The position numbers were made by a program, and so were the translations under genes. A DNA stretch of 64,000 bases from Chitinophagales bacterium (GTDB lineage: Bacteria > Bacteroidota > Bacteroidia > Chitinophagales > UBA8649), in contig JACJYS010000001.1 of the NCBI GenBank assembly GCA_020635995.1, forward strand, positions 806,001 through 870,000, given 5' to 3'. The notes below the pieces were generated by a model, which saw only the letters and a list, made by a program, of their open reading frames with translations, was not told the origin of the DNA and searched no databases. Numbering within the stretch: the stretch's first letter is position 1; every line of letters starts with the position of its first letter. This document shows positions 50,943 through 60,241 of the stretch, in pieces.

Positions 50943-52196
50943 ATGTTATACCATATTTTCCATACAATAGAGCAGTACATGCACCTTCCGGGAGCAAGAT
51001 TATTTGAATTCTTGTCTTTCAGAGCGGCAATGGCGGCTATTTTGTCTTTAGTTATATCTATAATTTTTGGCGATTTAGTAATAAACAAACTTCGCAGGCT
51101 ACAAATAGGCGAAACCGTAAGAGATTTGGGTTTAACAGGTCAGAAAGAAAAGCAAGGAACACCTACTATGGGCGGTATTCTTATTTTAATGGCTATTCTT
51201 ATTCCCACTTTGTTATTTGCCAAACTAAATAATATTTATATTATCATAATGTTAGTAGCCACAGTTTGGATGGGCTTAATAGGTTTTTTAGATGATTACA
51301 TTAAGGTTTTTAAGAAAAATAAAGAAGGATTAAAAGGCAAATTTAAAGTGGTAGGGCAAGTAGGCTTAGGCATATTTGTGGGAGCAGTTATGTATTTCCA
51401 CCCCGATATATATGTAAAGCAAGAAGTATCTCAAAATGAAGCTACTAAGTTTCCTGTAGAGCAAATTTCTACCATTACAGATTTTGAAGGAGGAGAAAGA
51501 TATATGGCAGCCATAGATGCACCTATTACCAATATTCCTTTTATAAAAGGCAATGAGTTTAACTACGAAAAAATACTAACCATTATCAATCCCGATTGGC
51601 GTTGGTTGGGTTGGATAATTTTTATTCCTGCGGTTATATTCATTATTACGGCAGTTTCTAATGGAGCTAATTTAACAGACGGAATAGACGGTTTAGCCAC
51701 AGGTTCATCGGCTATTATTGGAGTAGTATTGTTTGTATTTACTTATGTTTCGGGCAATATTATTTTTGCTAATTATTTAGATATTTTATACATCCCCAAT
51801 GCGGCAGAGCTTACCATTTTTGTGGCAGCATTTGTAGGGGCGTGTATTGGTTTTTTGTGGCAAAATTCATATCCGGCTAAAGTTTTTATGGGCGATACAG
51901 GAAGTTTAGCCATAGGTGGAATTATAGCCACCATAGCTATTTTAACCAGAAAAGAATTGCTATTGCCGTTATTGGCAGGCATATTTTTAGCAGAAAATCT
52001 GTCGGTAATACTGCAAGTAAGTTATTTTAAATACACCAAAAAGAAATACGGAGAAGGGAAAAGAATATTCCTAATGTCGCCATTGCATCATCATTACCAA
52101 AAGAAAGGGTATCATGAAGCAAAAATTGTAACCCGATTTTGGATAATAGGAATACTACTGGCAATATTAAGTATAGTAACATTAAAAATAAGATAA
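50943..52196 (+). CDS. mraY: phospho-MurNAc-pentapeptide transferase MraY
   Basis: A polytopic protein of 417 residues with the MraY signatures: GTPTMGG near residue 75, LGFLDD-type GLIGFLDDYIKV (Asp pair), the NLTDGIDGLA catalytic motif, and MGDTGSLAIGG, then the HHHYQKKGYHE loop near the C-terminus. It moves phospho-MurNAc-pentapeptide onto undecaprenyl phosphate to make lipid I. An insert of about 60 residues between helices (YVKQEVSQNEATKFPVEQ) makes it longer than E. coli MraY (360), which is common in Bacteroidota. Confidence 0.95.
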   Translation: MLYHIFHTIEQYMHLPGARLFEFLSFRAAMAAILSLVISIIFGDLVINKLRRLQIGETVRDLGLTGQKEKQGTPTMGGILILMAILIPTLLFAKLNNIYIIIMLVATVWMGLIGFLDDYIKVFKKNKEGLKGKFKVVGQVGLGIFVGAVMYFHPDIYVKQEVSQNEATKFPVEQISTITDFEGGERYMAAIDAPITNIPFIKGNEFNYEKILTIINPDWRWLGWIIFIPAVIFIITAVSNGANLTDGIDGLATGSSAIIGVVLFVFTYVSGNIIFANYLDILYIPNAAELTIFVAAFVGACIGFLWQNSYPAKVFMGDTGSLAIGGIIATIAILTRKELLLPLLAGIFLAENLSVILQVSYFKYTKKKYGEGKRIFLMSPLHHHYQKKGYHEAKIVTRFWIIGILLAILSIVTLKIR

Positions 52197-52197
52197 A

Positions 52198-52584
52198 ATG
52201 AGAACGAAATTAATTTTTTGCGCAAGCGATGATGAAATGACCGAATTTATAGTTTGGTTAGATTTAGATAGAATACCTGAAAAATCGGATGAAGTAGATA
52301 TTCATGCTTTTTTAAAGAAAAAAGATATTGATTATATAATAAGTACTATTCCAGAGGAAAGTTTGATGTTTTCATTCTTTTCCGTGTTTTCTGTAATATT
52401 AACAAAAGACGAAAAAGGCATTTATTACGCTATTTATATCAATTCTAATTATGAGGAAATGAATAATTTGTTTAGTCAACTTGGAGATGAAGATGATGAC
52501 TTTGATTTTGATGAATTTGACGATTATGATGATGACGATTTTGAAGATTACGATGATGAAAGCGACAATTTATTTATTAATTAA
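52198..52584 (+). CDS. unknown small protein with acidic tail, between mraY and murD
   Basis: This 128-residue protein has no signal peptide. Residues 1-90 look like a small alpha/beta domain (MRTKLIFCASDDEMTEFIVW, KKKDIDYIISTIPEESLM, YYAIYINSNYEEM). Residues 97-125 are almost all Asp, Glu, Phe and Tyr (DFDFDEFDDYDDDDFEDY). The start is one base after the mraY stop and the stop directly abuts the murD GTG, so the gene is an integral part of the operon rather than a loose insertion. I do not recognise a family. A cytoplasmic role linked to MraY or MurD is inference only. Confidence 0.7.
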   Translation: MRTKLIFCASDDEMTEFIVWLDLDRIPEKSDEVDIHAFLKKKDIDYIISTIPEESLMFSFFSVFSVILTKDEKGIYYAIYINSNYEEMNNLFSQLGDEDDDFDFDEFDDYDDDDFEDYDDESDNLFIN

Positions 52585-53928
52585 GTGAATAAAACTAAAG
52601 CAATAGCAATACTGGGTGCTGCCGAAAGTGGCGTAGGCACTGCCATCTTAGCACAAAAGCAGGGATATACTGTTTTTGTGTCGGATTTTGGTGCTATAAA
52701 ACCAAAGTATAAAGCTATGCTTACCCAAAATAATATTAAATGGGAGGAAGGTAAACATACTGAAGCGGAGATATTAAATGCTACTGAAGTAATGAAAAGT
52801 CCCGGAATACCGGAAAAAGCTCCAATTATTAAAAAAATTAGAGAAAAGGGAATTTCCATAGTTTCAGAAATAGAGTTTGCTTCACGCTATACCGATGCCA
52901 AAATTATAGGTATAACAGGTAGCAATGGAAAAACTACCACCACAAGTTTAACTTATCAATTGCTAAAAGATGCCGGGTATAATGTGGGTTTGGGTGGCAA
53001 TATTGGAAAAAGTTTTGCTTATCAAGTGGCAACAGAAAAGTATGATTATTATGTATTGGAAATAAGCAGTTTTCAGTTAGACGATATTCAGGATTTTAAA
53101 CCACATATTTCTGTAATAACAAACATAACACCCGACCATTTAGATAGATACAACTATAGTTTTGATAATTATATAGCATCTAAATTTAAGATAGCACAAA
53201 ACCAAACTAAAGAAGATTTATTAGTGTATTGTGCCGATGATGAAGTGATAGAAAACTATATGAAAACGCATAAACTAAAAGCAACATTGCTACCTTTTTC
53301 TCAAATTAAAGAAGTGGATAAAGGAGCATATTTAGATAAAGAACAAATAACCATAAACCTAAAAAAAAAAGAAATTATTATGTCAATTAACGAGTTAGGA
53401 CTAACAGGAAAACACAATGTTTACAATTCAATGGCAGCGGCTGTGGTAGCACGAGCTTCTGATATTAAAAAAGAGAACATTAGAGAGAGTTTGGAGCATT
53501 TTGAAAGCCTTGAACACCGCTTAGAGAAAGTGCTAAAAATAGGAGGTATTCAGTATATTAATGACTCAAAAGCCACCAATGTAAACTCTACTTGGTATGC
53601 TATGGAATGTATAGTTCAGCCTATGGTTTGGATAGCCGGTGGCGTAGATAAAGGTAATGATTATGACGTGCTAAAAGCTTTAGTGAGAAACAAAGTGCAC
53701 ACTATTATTTGCTTAGGTAAGGACAATAGAAATCTACATGAAGCTTTCTCGCATAATACGAGTTTAATGGTTAATGTTCAAAATATGAAAGAAGCAGTAC
53801 GTTTAGCTAATCATTTTGCTAACAAAGGAGATGCTGTATTGTTATCGCCAGCGTGTGCCAGCTTTGATTTATTTGAAAACTATGAAGACAGAGGAAATCA
53901 ATTTAAACAAGCAGTAAGGGAGTTGTAA
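52585..53928 (+). CDS. murD: UDP-MurNAc-L-alanine:D-glutamate ligase MurD
   Basis: The ATP loop ITGSNGKTTTTSL (about residue 110), NITPDHLDRY and the C-terminal LEHRLEKV, NDSKATNVNSTW and LLSPACASFDLFENYEDRG are typical of MurD. It adds D-glutamate to UDP-MurNAc-L-Ala. Length 447 is normal. Start is GTG at 52585, directly after the TAA of the preceding gene, giving VNKTKAIAILGAAESG, where the N-terminal Rossmann-like domain begins. A four-helix-bundle gene follows after 55 bp. Confidence 0.94.
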   Translation: MNKTKAIAILGAAESGVGTAILAQKQGYTVFVSDFGAIKPKYKAMLTQNNIKWEEGKHTEAEILNATEVMKSPGIPEKAPIIKKIREKGISIVSEIEFASRYTDAKIIGITGSNGKTTTTSLTYQLLKDAGYNVGLGGNIGKSFAYQVATEKYDYYVLEISSFQLDDIQDFKPHISVITNITPDHLDRYNYSFDNYIASKFKIAQNQTKEDLLVYCADDEVIENYMKTHKLKATLLPFSQIKEVDKGAYLDKEQITINLKKKEIIMSINELGLTGKHNVYNSMAAAVVARASDIKKENIRESLEHFESLEHRLEKVLKIGGIQYINDSKATNVNSTWYAMECIVQPMVWIAGGVDKGNDYDVLKALVRNKVHTIICLGKDNRNLHEAFSHNTSLMVNVQNMKEAVRLANHFANKGDAVLLSPACASFDLFENYEDRGNQFKQAVREL

Positions 53929-53983
53929 TAAAGCCATTAGCTTTTAGCCAAAAGCTGAAGAGTATAATAAAGCGAGTAACAAA

Positions 53984-54352
53984 ATGAAGAATTTTAGAAA
54001 ATATAGTGTTTGGCAAGAAGCAATGGTAATAGTTGATGATGTTTATGGTATTGTTGATGGTTTTCCAAAGTCAGAGAACTTTGGTATGAGAAGTCAAGTA
54101 ACAAGGGCTGCTGTTTCAGTTGCGTCAAATATAGCAGAAGGTTGTTCTCGTTCAAGTCAGATAGATTTTAAAAGGTTTCTTCAAATTTCTATGGGTTCTT
54201 TGTTTGAATTAGAAACACAACTTTTAATAATAAACAATAGAAACTGGGTTGATGAAAATAAAGTGATACAATTAATAGATAAAGTAATAGAGTTAGAAAA
54301 AAGATTGGGAGCATTAATAAGAAAAATAAAAGAAGATACCGCAAAAAGCTAA
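53984..54352 (+). CDS. four-helix bundle protein, copy B
   Basis: A second member of the four-helix-bundle/IVP family, 122 residues, but from a different subgroup than copy A: YSVWQEAMVIVDDVYGI, FGMRSQVTRAAVSVASNIAEGCSR and ISMGSLFELETQLLI, with the conserved NIAEG. It lies between murD and ftsW in operon direction, flanked on both sides by short AGCTAATAGC-like repeats. Its role is unknown. Because the two copies differ clearly in sequence, they probably arrived separately rather than by local duplication. Confidence 0.83.
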   Translation: MKNFRKYSVWQEAMVIVDDVYGIVDGFPKSENFGMRSQVTRAAVSVASNIAEGCSRSSQIDFKRFLQISMGSLFELETQLLIINNRNWVDENKVIQLIDKVIELEKRLGALIRKIKEDTAKS

Positions 54353-54402
54353 CAGCAAAAAGCTAATAGCTAATAGCAAGAAGCTAACAGCCAATAGCTA
54401 AA
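54347..54402. repeat. degenerate AGCTAAYAGC tandem repeat
   Basis: After the four-helix-bundle gene, AGCTAACAGC, AGCTAATAGC, TAATAGC, AGCTAACAGC and CAATAGCT follow one another with small spacers. A related string (TTAGCTTTTAGCC, AAAAGCTGAAG) lies before the gene at 53937-53961. These short words frame the gene on both sides. Confidence 0.5.
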
Positions 54403-54413
54403 TAAAAAAACAA

Positions 54414-55604
54414 ATGAAAACAATAAAACTAAAAGGAGATAAATATATATGGGGCATAGTGCTGATGCTATCGCTGTTTTCTCTGCTAGCAGTTTATAGC
54501 TCTACGGGTACGCTTGCGTATAAAATGCGTGCCGGCAATACCGAGTACTACCTTATTAAGCAACTGCTTATTATAGGTGGTGGTTTGGTGTTGATGTATA
54601 TTACTCATTTAGTTAACTACAAGTATTTTTCAAGAATTTCGCAAATACTCTATTACTTAAGTGTGATATTGCTCATTATCACTTTATTAGTTGGTACTAA
54701 CATTAATGAAGCTAAACGGTGGCTTACCCTACCGGGAGTAAACTTAACTTTTCAAACTTCCGATTTAGCTAAACTGGCTCTCATTATGTTTTTAGCAAGA
54801 ATGCTGAGCAAAAAACAAGATAAAGTAAGTTCTTTTAGCGAGGGTTTTTGGCCTACAATTTTGCCTGTGTTTATAATATGTGGTTTAATAGCTCCAGAAG
54901 ATTTATCTTCTGCTTTAGTGCTGTTTTCTACCAGTGTGCTTATTATGTTTGTGGGAAGAATACACATAGCCTATATTGGTGGCTTAATAGCTATTAGTTT
55001 ATTATCGGCAGTGTTGTTTATTTCTCTTTTATACACACTTCCCGAAGATAAAATGCCCGGGCGTATGACTACATGGAAAGCCAGAATAGAATCTTTTACG
55101 GCAGATGAGGAAGTAACAGAAATACCGTATCAGCTTATGCAGTCAAAAATTGCTATAGCAAAAGGTTTAGTGCCAAGAGGCCCCGGTAATAGCACACAGC
55201 GTAATTTTTTACCTCACCCTTATTCCGATTTTATTTATGCCATTATTATAGAAGAATATGGCTTAATAGGTGGTGCATTTATAGTCTTTTTATACCTTGC
55301 TTTTTTAGTGCGTGCAGCATTTATAGTTCGTAAATCGCCCAAAGCATTTGGAGCATTATTAGCTTTTGGTTTAGCCTTAAGTTTAGTTATACAAGCATTA
55401 ATAAATATGGGGGTTACCGTAGGTATTTTGCCCGTTACAGGATTAACATTGCCATTAATAAGTATGGGAGGAACATCTACCATTTTTGTGAGTATAGCTT
55501 TTGGAATTGTATTAAGTGTAAGCAATGATGCAGAAAGTTTGCAAGAAGCTCAAAATGTGGCTGAAAATGTAGTTGAAAATAAGGAAACTGACGAGGAAGA
55601 TTAG
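54414..55604 (+). CDS. ftsW: lipid II polymerase FtsW (SEDS family)
   Basis: Ten predicted membrane helices in 396 residues. SEDS motifs are visible: EAKRWLTLPGVNLTFQTSD, IAPEDLSSALVL, GLVPRGPGNSTQRNFLPH and the C-terminal LPLISMGGTS. It polymerises lipid II glycan strands at the septum with FtsI. The acidic tail after the last helix (ENVVENKETDEED) is cytoplasmic. The place between murD and murG is the normal one for ftsW, which favours it over RodA. Confidence 0.94.
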   Translation: MKTIKLKGDKYIWGIVLMLSLFSLLAVYSSTGTLAYKMRAGNTEYYLIKQLLIIGGGLVLMYITHLVNYKYFSRISQILYYLSVILLIITLLVGTNINEAKRWLTLPGVNLTFQTSDLAKLALIMFLARMLSKKQDKVSSFSEGFWPTILPVFIICGLIAPEDLSSALVLFSTSVLIMFVGRIHIAYIGGLIAISLLSAVLFISLLYTLPEDKMPGRMTTWKARIESFTADEEVTEIPYQLMQSKIAIAKGLVPRGPGNSTQRNFLPHPYSDFIYAIIIEEYGLIGGAFIVFLYLAFLVRAAFIVRKSPKAFGALLAFGLALSLVIQALINMGVTVGILPVTGLTLPLISMGGTSTIFVSIAFGIVLSVSNDAESLQEAQNVAENVVENKETDEED

Positions 55605-55634
55605 GAAGAAGTATTTATAATTTTAATTAACGAT

Positions 55635-56723
55635 TTGGAAAAAAAATTAAACATATTAATGAGTGGTGGCGGTAGCGGAGGTCATGTATTTCCTGCTATA
55701 GCCATAGCCGATGCTATAAAGAAAGAGCATTCTAATGCGGAGTTTTTGTTTATAGGTGCTAATGGCAAAATAGAAATGACTGCCGTACCTAAAGCAGGCT
55801 ACAAAATTGTAGGGCTAAATATTGCCGGTTTCCAAAGAAAATTAACCTTAAAAAATCTTTTGTTTCCTTTTAAACTTTTGTTTAGCATAATTAAAGCTTG
55901 GTTTGTAGTAAAACGCTTTAAACCCAATGCTGCCATAGGCACAGGAGGCTACGCCAGCGGAGCAGCACTTAAAGTAGCACAGTGGCAGGGAGTGCCAACA
56001 TTTGTGCAAGAGCAAAATGCTTTCCCCGGCATTACTAATAAACTATTGGCTAAAGATGTAAAATATGTTTTTGCGGCTTATCCGGGTTTAGAAAAATATT
56101 TTGGAAAAGATAAAATCATTATTTCCGGAAATCCGCTGAGAGGGAGCATAAACATAAGCAATGTAAATAAAGCAGAAGCGGTTAAGCATTTTGGCTTAAA
56201 TGAAAACAAACCAGTGGTTTTTATAACAGGTGGAAGTTTGGGTGCCAGTGCTATTAACAAAGCTATTGCTCATTATATTGAAATGATAAAAGAGCAAGAT
56301 GTGCAGTTAATATGGCAATGTGGTAAAATTTATGAGGAAACTTATACAAAATTCAATTCTGAAAGTATAAAAGTGTTAAGTTTTATAGATAGAATGGATT
56401 ACGCTTATGCTGCTGCCGATGTTATTATTTCAAGAGCAGGCGGAACTATTTCAGAGTTAGCATTAGTGGGTAAGCCTGTTATTTTATTGCCTTCGCCTAA
56501 TGTGGCGGAAGACCACCAAACTAAAAACGGAATGGCTTTAGTAGAAAAAAATGCCGCTATTTTAATAAAAGATATTGATGCCAATGAAAAATTAGTGCCA
56601 GAAGTTTTAAAACTGTTAGCGAATAAAAATAAACAAGAAGAATTAAGTAAGAATATAAAATTATTTGCAAAACCAAATGCAGCTAAAGAAATAGCTCAAA
56701 AAGTATTAGCAACTATACAATGA
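55635..56723 (+). CDS. murG: lipid II synthase MurG
   Basis: A GT-B glycosyltransferase with the MurG glycine-rich loop MSGGGSGGHVFPA and the C-terminal donor site ISRAGGTISELALVGKPVILLPSP, plus EDHQTKNG. It adds GlcNAc to lipid I to give lipid II on the inner face of the membrane. I take the TTG at 55635 as start because it supplies the first beta-strand (KLNILM); the first ATG (55659) would cut that strand. The TGA overlaps the murC ATG as ATGA. Confidence 0.94.
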   Translation: MEKKLNILMSGGGSGGHVFPAIAIADAIKKEHSNAEFLFIGANGKIEMTAVPKAGYKIVGLNIAGFQRKLTLKNLLFPFKLLFSIIKAWFVVKRFKPNAAIGTGGYASGAALKVAQWQGVPTFVQEQNAFPGITNKLLAKDVKYVFAAYPGLEKYFGKDKIIISGNPLRGSINISNVNKAEAVKHFGLNENKPVVFITGGSLGASAINKAIAHYIEMIKEQDVQLIWQCGKIYEETYTKFNSESIKVLSFIDRMDYAYAAADVIISRAGGTISELALVGKPVILLPSPNVAEDHQTKNGMALVEKNAAILIKDIDANEKLVPEVLKLLANKNKQEELSKNIKLFAKPNAAKEIAQKVLATIQ

Positions 56724-58084
56724 TTAGTTTAACTAACATATCAAACATATATTTTATTGGCATCGGGGGGATAGGTATGTCTGCTTTAGCACGCTATTTT
56801 AATAGTCAAGGCAAAAAAGTAAGCGGCTACGATAAAACACCATCGCCTTTAACTAATCAATTAAAACTTGAAGGTATAAATATAACTTTTGATGATAGCA
56901 TAGAAACTTTAGATAAAGATGCCGATTTGGTGGTTTATACACCGGCTATTCCGGCTAATCATTTGCAGTTTAATTGGTACAAAAACAAAAATTATCAGCT
57001 ACACAAACGTTCTGTAGTGTTGGGAGCTATTACCCAAAATAAATTTACTATAGCGGTAGCTGGTTCGCATGGAAAAACTACAGTTTCCTCTATGATAGCT
57101 CACATACTAAATGAAGCCGGTGGCTGTACGGCTTTTTTAGGAGGTATAGCTTCAAATTTTGGTAGCAACTATATACACACTTCAGATAAATACGTGGTGG
57201 TAGAAGCAGATGAGTATGACCGTTCTTTTATGACCTTAGAACCCAATATTGCTGTAATAACTGCCATAGATAGCGACCATTTAGAAATTTATGGTTCGTT
57301 AAAAAATATAGAAAATGAGTTTATAGCTTTTACTAATAAGATAGTAAAGGGTGGAACACTGTTTTTAAACGAAAAATATCTACACATAAAAAATAGATTA
57401 ACTAATAATTTTGCTTTGAAATCTTATGGCTACAAAACAAGCAATAATGCTGTTTTAAAAGAATTTAAAGTAGAAAATAATGAATTTCATTTTAGCGTAG
57501 CTGTTGAAAAGGAAAATATTGAAAATATAAAGGCAAAATTTGGAGGTGTTCATAATTTAGAAAATGCTACTGTTGCCATTGCTGTTTGTAAAGAATTAGG
57601 AATTGCTGATGAAAAAATTAAAAAAGCCTTATACACTTTCAAAGGCATAAAAAGAAGATTTGATATTCAACTAACAAATGATGACTACGTTTATATAGAC
57701 GATTATGCTCATCATCCGGAAGAAATTAAAGCCTTGCTTAATTCTATTAAAGTGCTTTATCCTACTAAAAATATAGTAGCCATTTTTCAGCCACATTTAT
57801 TTTCACGCACTCAGGATTTGTGTGCCGATTTTGCGGAGCAACTAAGTAAAGCAGATGAAGTGCTTTTATTGCCTATTTATCCTGCCAGAGAATTGCCAAT
57901 AGAGGGCGTTACAAGCACTATTATTTTAAACAAAGTAAATGCAAAGCGTAAAAGAATAGTTGAAAAACAAGATTTACTTGCCGTAGTTAAAAATTTGCCA
58001 AAAGATAGTGTAGTACTTACTATTGGTGCAGGAGATATAGATAGATTTGTAGAACCCATTAAAGAAATTTTAGCTAATGAGTAA
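56720..58084 (+). CDS. murC: UDP-MurNAc:L-alanine ligase MurC
   Basis: N-terminal IGIGGIGMSALARYFNS, the ATP loop AGSHGKTTVSSMIAH, VVEADEYDRSF and DDYAHHPEEI are all MurC signatures. It adds L-alanine to UDP-MurNAc, the first peptide step. Length 454 is typical. Start and stop both overlap the neighbours: ATGA with murG, and the ftsQ ATG lies 8 bp before its end, so translation is probably coupled across the three genes. Confidence 0.95.
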   Translation: MISLTNISNIYFIGIGGIGMSALARYFNSQGKKVSGYDKTPSPLTNQLKLEGINITFDDSIETLDKDADLVVYTPAIPANHLQFNWYKNKNYQLHKRSVVLGAITQNKFTIAVAGSHGKTTVSSMIAHILNEAGGCTAFLGGIASNFGSNYIHTSDKYVVVEADEYDRSFMTLEPNIAVITAIDSDHLEIYGSLKNIENEFIAFTNKIVKGGTLFLNEKYLHIKNRLTNNFALKSYGYKTSNNAVLKEFKVENNEFHFSVAVEKENIENIKAKFGGVHNLENATVAIAVCKELGIADEKIKKALYTFKGIKRRFDIQLTNDDYVYIDDYAHHPEEIKALLNSIKVLYPTKNIVAIFQPHLFSRTQDLCADFAEQLSKADEVLLLPIYPARELPIEGVTSTIILNKVNAKRKRIVEKQDLLAVVKNLPKDSVVLTIGAGDIDRFVEPIKEILANE

Positions 58085-58847
58085 CGCAAAACGAAATATG
58101 ATGCTTGTGTTAAAATTGTTTTTGGTATTGCTTTTTACAGGATTATTTATAACCATTCTAATTTCTGCAAAAACTAATATAGAAGATGTGGTGTGCACAG
58201 ATATTGATGTTCAAATAAACGAAAAAAACGGAGTTCACTTTTTAACTAAAAAGGAAATCGTTGACTACATTAACAACAATGGAGCATCTATGGTAATAAA
58301 CAAAAAAATAAAGGACATAGATAAAGCAACCATAGAAAAAAGGATAGAAAGCAATAAATATGTTTCAAGTGCAGAGGTTTTTTCAAATTTTGAAGGCAGG
58401 CTGAGGGTAAAAGTAAACCAACGTACGCCATTTTATAGAGTATTCAACAATGAAGGTGTTAGTTATTATGTAGATGTTAACAATAAACGCATTCCTTTAT
58501 CAGCTAACTTTACGCCAAGGCTTATTGTGGCTACAGGTTATTTGACGAACAGTTCTTTGCCTTCAGATACTATAAATAAGAGATTAAATGAAATTATAAG
58601 TTTCATTAATAAAGATGAATTTTTAGAAGCTATGATTGGGCAAATAGATGTTACCAAATCCGGTGATTTTGTATTGTACCCAAAAATAGCGGAACACTAT
58701 GTAATCTTTGGCTCTACAAGCAATATGGAAGACAAATTTAAAAGGCTCAAAATATTTTATAAGAAAGCCCTAAAATTTGTCAATTGGAAACAGTATGAAA
58801 GCATAAATCTTAAATATAAAAATCAAATAATCTGTACTAAAAAATAA
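58077..58847 (+). CDS. ftsQ: division protein FtsQ (DivIB)
   Basis: A bitopic protein of 256 residues: short basic tail (NAKRNMM), one helix (about residues 10-28, LFLVLLFTGLFITILI) and a periplasmic part with a POTRA-like domain (TDIDVQINEKNGVHFLTKKEIVDYI) and the FtsQ beta domain (VSYYVDVNNKRIPLS). FtsQ bridges FtsL and FtsB/DivIC to the divisome. Sequence conservation in the family is low; the topology and its place between murC and ftsA decide the call. Confidence 0.9.
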   Translation: MSNAKRNMMLVLKLFLVLLFTGLFITILISAKTNIEDVVCTDIDVQINEKNGVHFLTKKEIVDYINNNGASMVINKKIKDIDKATIEKRIESNKYVSSAEVFSNFEGRLRVKVNQRTPFYRVFNNEGVSYYVDVNNKRIPLSANFTPRLIVATGYLTNSSLPSDTINKRLNEIISFINKDEFLEAMIGQIDVTKSGDFVLYPKIAEHYVIFGSTSNMEDKFKRLKIFYKKALKFVNWKQYESINLKYKNQIICTKK

Positions 58848-58853
58848 TTAACT

Positions 58854-60227
58854 ATGAGAACACCGGGAAAAATAATGGTAGGGGTAGATATAGGAACAAC
58901 AAAAATTTGTGCCTTAGTAACCCGAAAAAACGAAAATGGAAAAACGGAAGTTTTAGGTATTGGTAAGGCCGATTCGCATGGCGTATTGCGTGGGGAAGTT
59001 GCCAATATTGATAAGACTGTACACTCTATTGTACAGGCGGTAGAGCAGGCAGAGAAAGCTTCTGGCGAAAAAATAACCAATGTATATGTGGGTATTGCAG
59101 GACAGCATATTAGGAGTATGCAAAACAGAGGAATATTGACTAGAACAAATTCTGAAAATGAAATAAATAAAGAAGATGTTAAGTCAATGATTAGAGATAT
59201 GCACAAGTTAGCTTTAAATCCTGGTGAAAGAATAATACATGTGCTTCCTCAAGAGTTTTATGTGGACTCCGTTTTGGCTTTAGATACGCCTATAGGTATG
59301 TGCGGTAGCAGATTAGAAGCTAATTTTCATATTATAACAGGAAAAGTTTCTGCGGCTCAAAACATAAAAAGATGTATAGAAAAAGCAGGTTTAGTTATGG
59401 ACGGTTTAATATTAGAACCATTGGCATCTGCGGCAGCAGTTTTAGATGAAAATGAAAAAGAAGCGGGCGTTGCTTTAGTTGATATAGGTGGTGGAACTAC
59501 AGATTTAGCTATTTTCCAAGATGGCATTATTCGTCATACTTGTGTTATTCCTTTTGGTGGAAACATTATAACAGAAGACATTAAAAATGGTTTTAAAATA
59601 ATGAAAAATCAAGCGGAGCAGCTAAAAACCAGATTTGGTAGTGCTGTAGCTTTAGAAACTAAAGAAAATCAAGTTATTTCAATACCTGGAATTAAAGGTA
59701 GAGATCCTAAAGAAATTTCGGTAGCCAGCTTGTCAAAAGTGATACAATCAAGAATGGAAGAAATTTTTGAGCAAGTATATTTTGAAATAAAAGCATCGGG
59801 ATATGCCAATAAATTAAATGCAGGAATAGTGGTAACAGGTGGAGGTTCTAAACTAACACATATTAAACAACTTTTAGAGTATGTTACAGGTTTAGATTCA
59901 AGAATAGGTTATCCAATAGAGCATTTGGCTGTTGGGTTTAATCCGGAGTTAAAACATCCACTTTTTGCCACAGGCATAGGATTAGTAGAAAAGGCTTTTG
60001 AAGAATATGAAGAAGATTTTAATAGCGATTTGAATATAGAAACATTTGATACTTTAAAAGAGCCGGCTGCTCAAAAAGAAATAGAAAAACCGGAAACAGA
60101 AGAGAAAGGAGAAGATGATGTAATACAAAAAGCTATAAATGCTAACCCGGGAAAATGGTGGGAAAAAATAATTAATAAAATACCGGATTGGTTAAGCGAT
60201 GATAACCACAAAGATTTTGAAGAATAA
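58854..60227 (+). CDS. ftsA: actin-like division protein FtsA
   Basis: Actin/Hsp70-type ATPase motifs: VGVDIGTTKICALV (phosphate 1), ALVDIGGGTTDLAIF (phosphate 2) and IVVTGGGSKLTHI (adenosine), with the FtsA-specific 1C domain between. The C-terminus ends in an amphipathic helix (KWWEKIINKIPDWLS), which tethers FtsA to the membrane, after an acidic linker. FtsA recruits FtsZ and later divisome proteins. Length 457 is a little above E. coli FtsA (420) because of the linker. Confidence 0.95.
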   Translation: MRTPGKIMVGVDIGTTKICALVTRKNENGKTEVLGIGKADSHGVLRGEVANIDKTVHSIVQAVEQAEKASGEKITNVYVGIAGQHIRSMQNRGILTRTNSENEINKEDVKSMIRDMHKLALNPGERIIHVLPQEFYVDSVLALDTPIGMCGSRLEANFHIITGKVSAAQNIKRCIEKAGLVMDGLILEPLASAAAVLDENEKEAGVALVDIGGGTTDLAIFQDGIIRHTCVIPFGGNIITEDIKNGFKIMKNQAEQLKTRFGSAVALETKENQVISIPGIKGRDPKEISVASLSKVIQSRMEEIFEQVYFEIKASGYANKLNAGIVVTGGGSKLTHIKQLLEYVTGLDSRIGYPIEHLAVGFNPELKHPLFATGIGLVEKAFEEYEEDFNSDLNIETFDTLKEPAAQKEIEKPETEEKGEDDVIQKAINANPGKWWEKIINKIPDWLSDDNHKDFEE

Positions 60228-60241
60228 AAACTGAATATAAA

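Noticed and set aside
52480..52575. Asp-rich stretch considered as a low-quality or non-coding repeat
   Set aside because: The frame is intact, fits exactly between neighbours and the rest of the protein has normal composition.
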